NCBI RefSeq assembly: GCF_002119425.1
Contig: NZ_MDSU01000018.1
Span: 186,001 to 250,000 of the forward strand
Direction: 5' to 3'
Length of the DNA stretch: 64,000 nucleotides
Source of the DNA: Desulfurella amilsii
GTDB taxonomy: Bacteria > Campylobacterota_A > Desulfurellia > Desulfurellales > Desulfurellaceae
The position numbers and the translations under genes are program-made. Below are positions 63,912-64,000 of this stretch, in pieces. A model generated the notes under the pieces. The model searched no databases. It saw nothing but the letters and a program-made list of their open reading frames with translations, and had not been told where the DNA came from. Each line of letters opens with the position of its first letter. Within the stretch, counting starts at the first letter, position 1.

Positions 63912-63940
63912 ATAATACACGCAAAAAATAAAAAATTCAA
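63912..63940 (-). promoter_or_regulatory. Promoter of the M24-to-pyrB operon
   Basis: TTGAAT (63940-63935), 17 bp, TATTAT (63917-63912), followed by GGAGGGG before the ATG at 63885. Confidence 0.6.
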
Positions 63941-64000
63941 CTATTGTTTTAAAGTATTTGACTTAAAAACGCATAAATGGTAAAAAGTAAATGTATGGTA

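Noticed and set aside
1-64000. CRISPR arrays, prophage, plasmid or integrative-element signatures
   Set aside because: No regularly spaced repeats, phage structural genes, relaxase or intact integrase were seen; gene content is core metabolism.

Overview
The window is visibly AT-rich, gene-dense bacterial chromosome with short intergenic spaces and many 1-20 bp gene overlaps. The gene set points to a Gram-negative, LPS-bearing anaerobe: LptE, RlpA, HtrA, RND efflux, CbpA/HspR heat shock, AddAB, ATP-dependent PEP carboxykinase, ADP-forming succinyl-CoA synthetase and an hpf-ptsN-rapZ block. The HspR-controlled heat-shock layout and the mix of epsilon- and delta-proteobacterial traits fit Campylobacterota of the Desulfurella/Hippea type. 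That placement is inference; no rRNA gene is present to settle it. No prophage, CRISPR array or intact insertion sequence was found, so this is mostly core genome.

Layout. 1-3910: heat-shock locus, hsp20-clpB leftward and cbpA-hspR rightward from one palindromic divergent promoter. 3907-7848: a TauE-type exporter facing thiM-nfo-(DUF2726-like)-Trm112-hydroxyacid dehydrogenase. 7845-15381: an Rrf2 Fe-S regulator divergent from a run of overlapping genes, rarA-thiL-CNNM-rpe-purL-rimO. 15427-17444: sucCD. 17436-21247: an SCP2-like/PhnD-like pair divergent from a GAF-PAS-GGDEF-EAL-CZB c-di-GMP protein. 21342-25976: envelope genes, an amidase, a 29-residue membrane micro-ORF, ftsI/PBP, ctpA and a frame-disturbed unknown gene. 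25978-28044: moaD-thiF divergent from an AhpD-like/SDR pair. 28120-32434: RND adaptor and pump. 32480-38865: a flavin-barrel protein, then an NAD-epimerase, Nudix, CBS-type pyrophosphatase, coaBC, hisD and argA-like run. 38860-43659 leftward: bioA-bioD-hemB-htrA, then bcp. 43752-46172 rightward: bioF, a BioH-type esterase and bioC. 46462-52279: addB/addA. 52464-55591: lptE, tRNA-Glu(CUC) and tRNA-Gln(CUG), pckA, rlpA. 55796-58855: proS and an M18 aminopeptidase. 59038-63885: a leftward operon of M24 peptidase, J-protein, thiamine-binding protein, NifX-like protein, hpf, ptsN, rapZ and pyrB.

How it works together. Heat-shock genes sit with their own repressor. Biotin synthesis is complete from pimeloyl-ACP methyl ester onward except bioB, in two divergent arms that share a BirA-like site. 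Thiamine salvage and activation (thiM, thiL, a thiamine-binding protein) are scattered. Central metabolism is represented by sucCD and pckA.

The strongest unexpected signal is regulatory. At least seven genes have a good -35/-10 pair whose -10 ends 6-7 nt before the start codon, with no Shine-Dalgarno: tauE-like, rrf2, rarA, the unknown gene at 25482, moaD, addA and rlpA. sucC and the GGDEF-EAL gene are near-leaderless. This predicts widespread leaderless mRNAs. Other notable points are a possible attenuator or SD-masking hairpin before clpB, an amidase lacking one zinc-ligand His, and the micro-ORF in front of ftsI.
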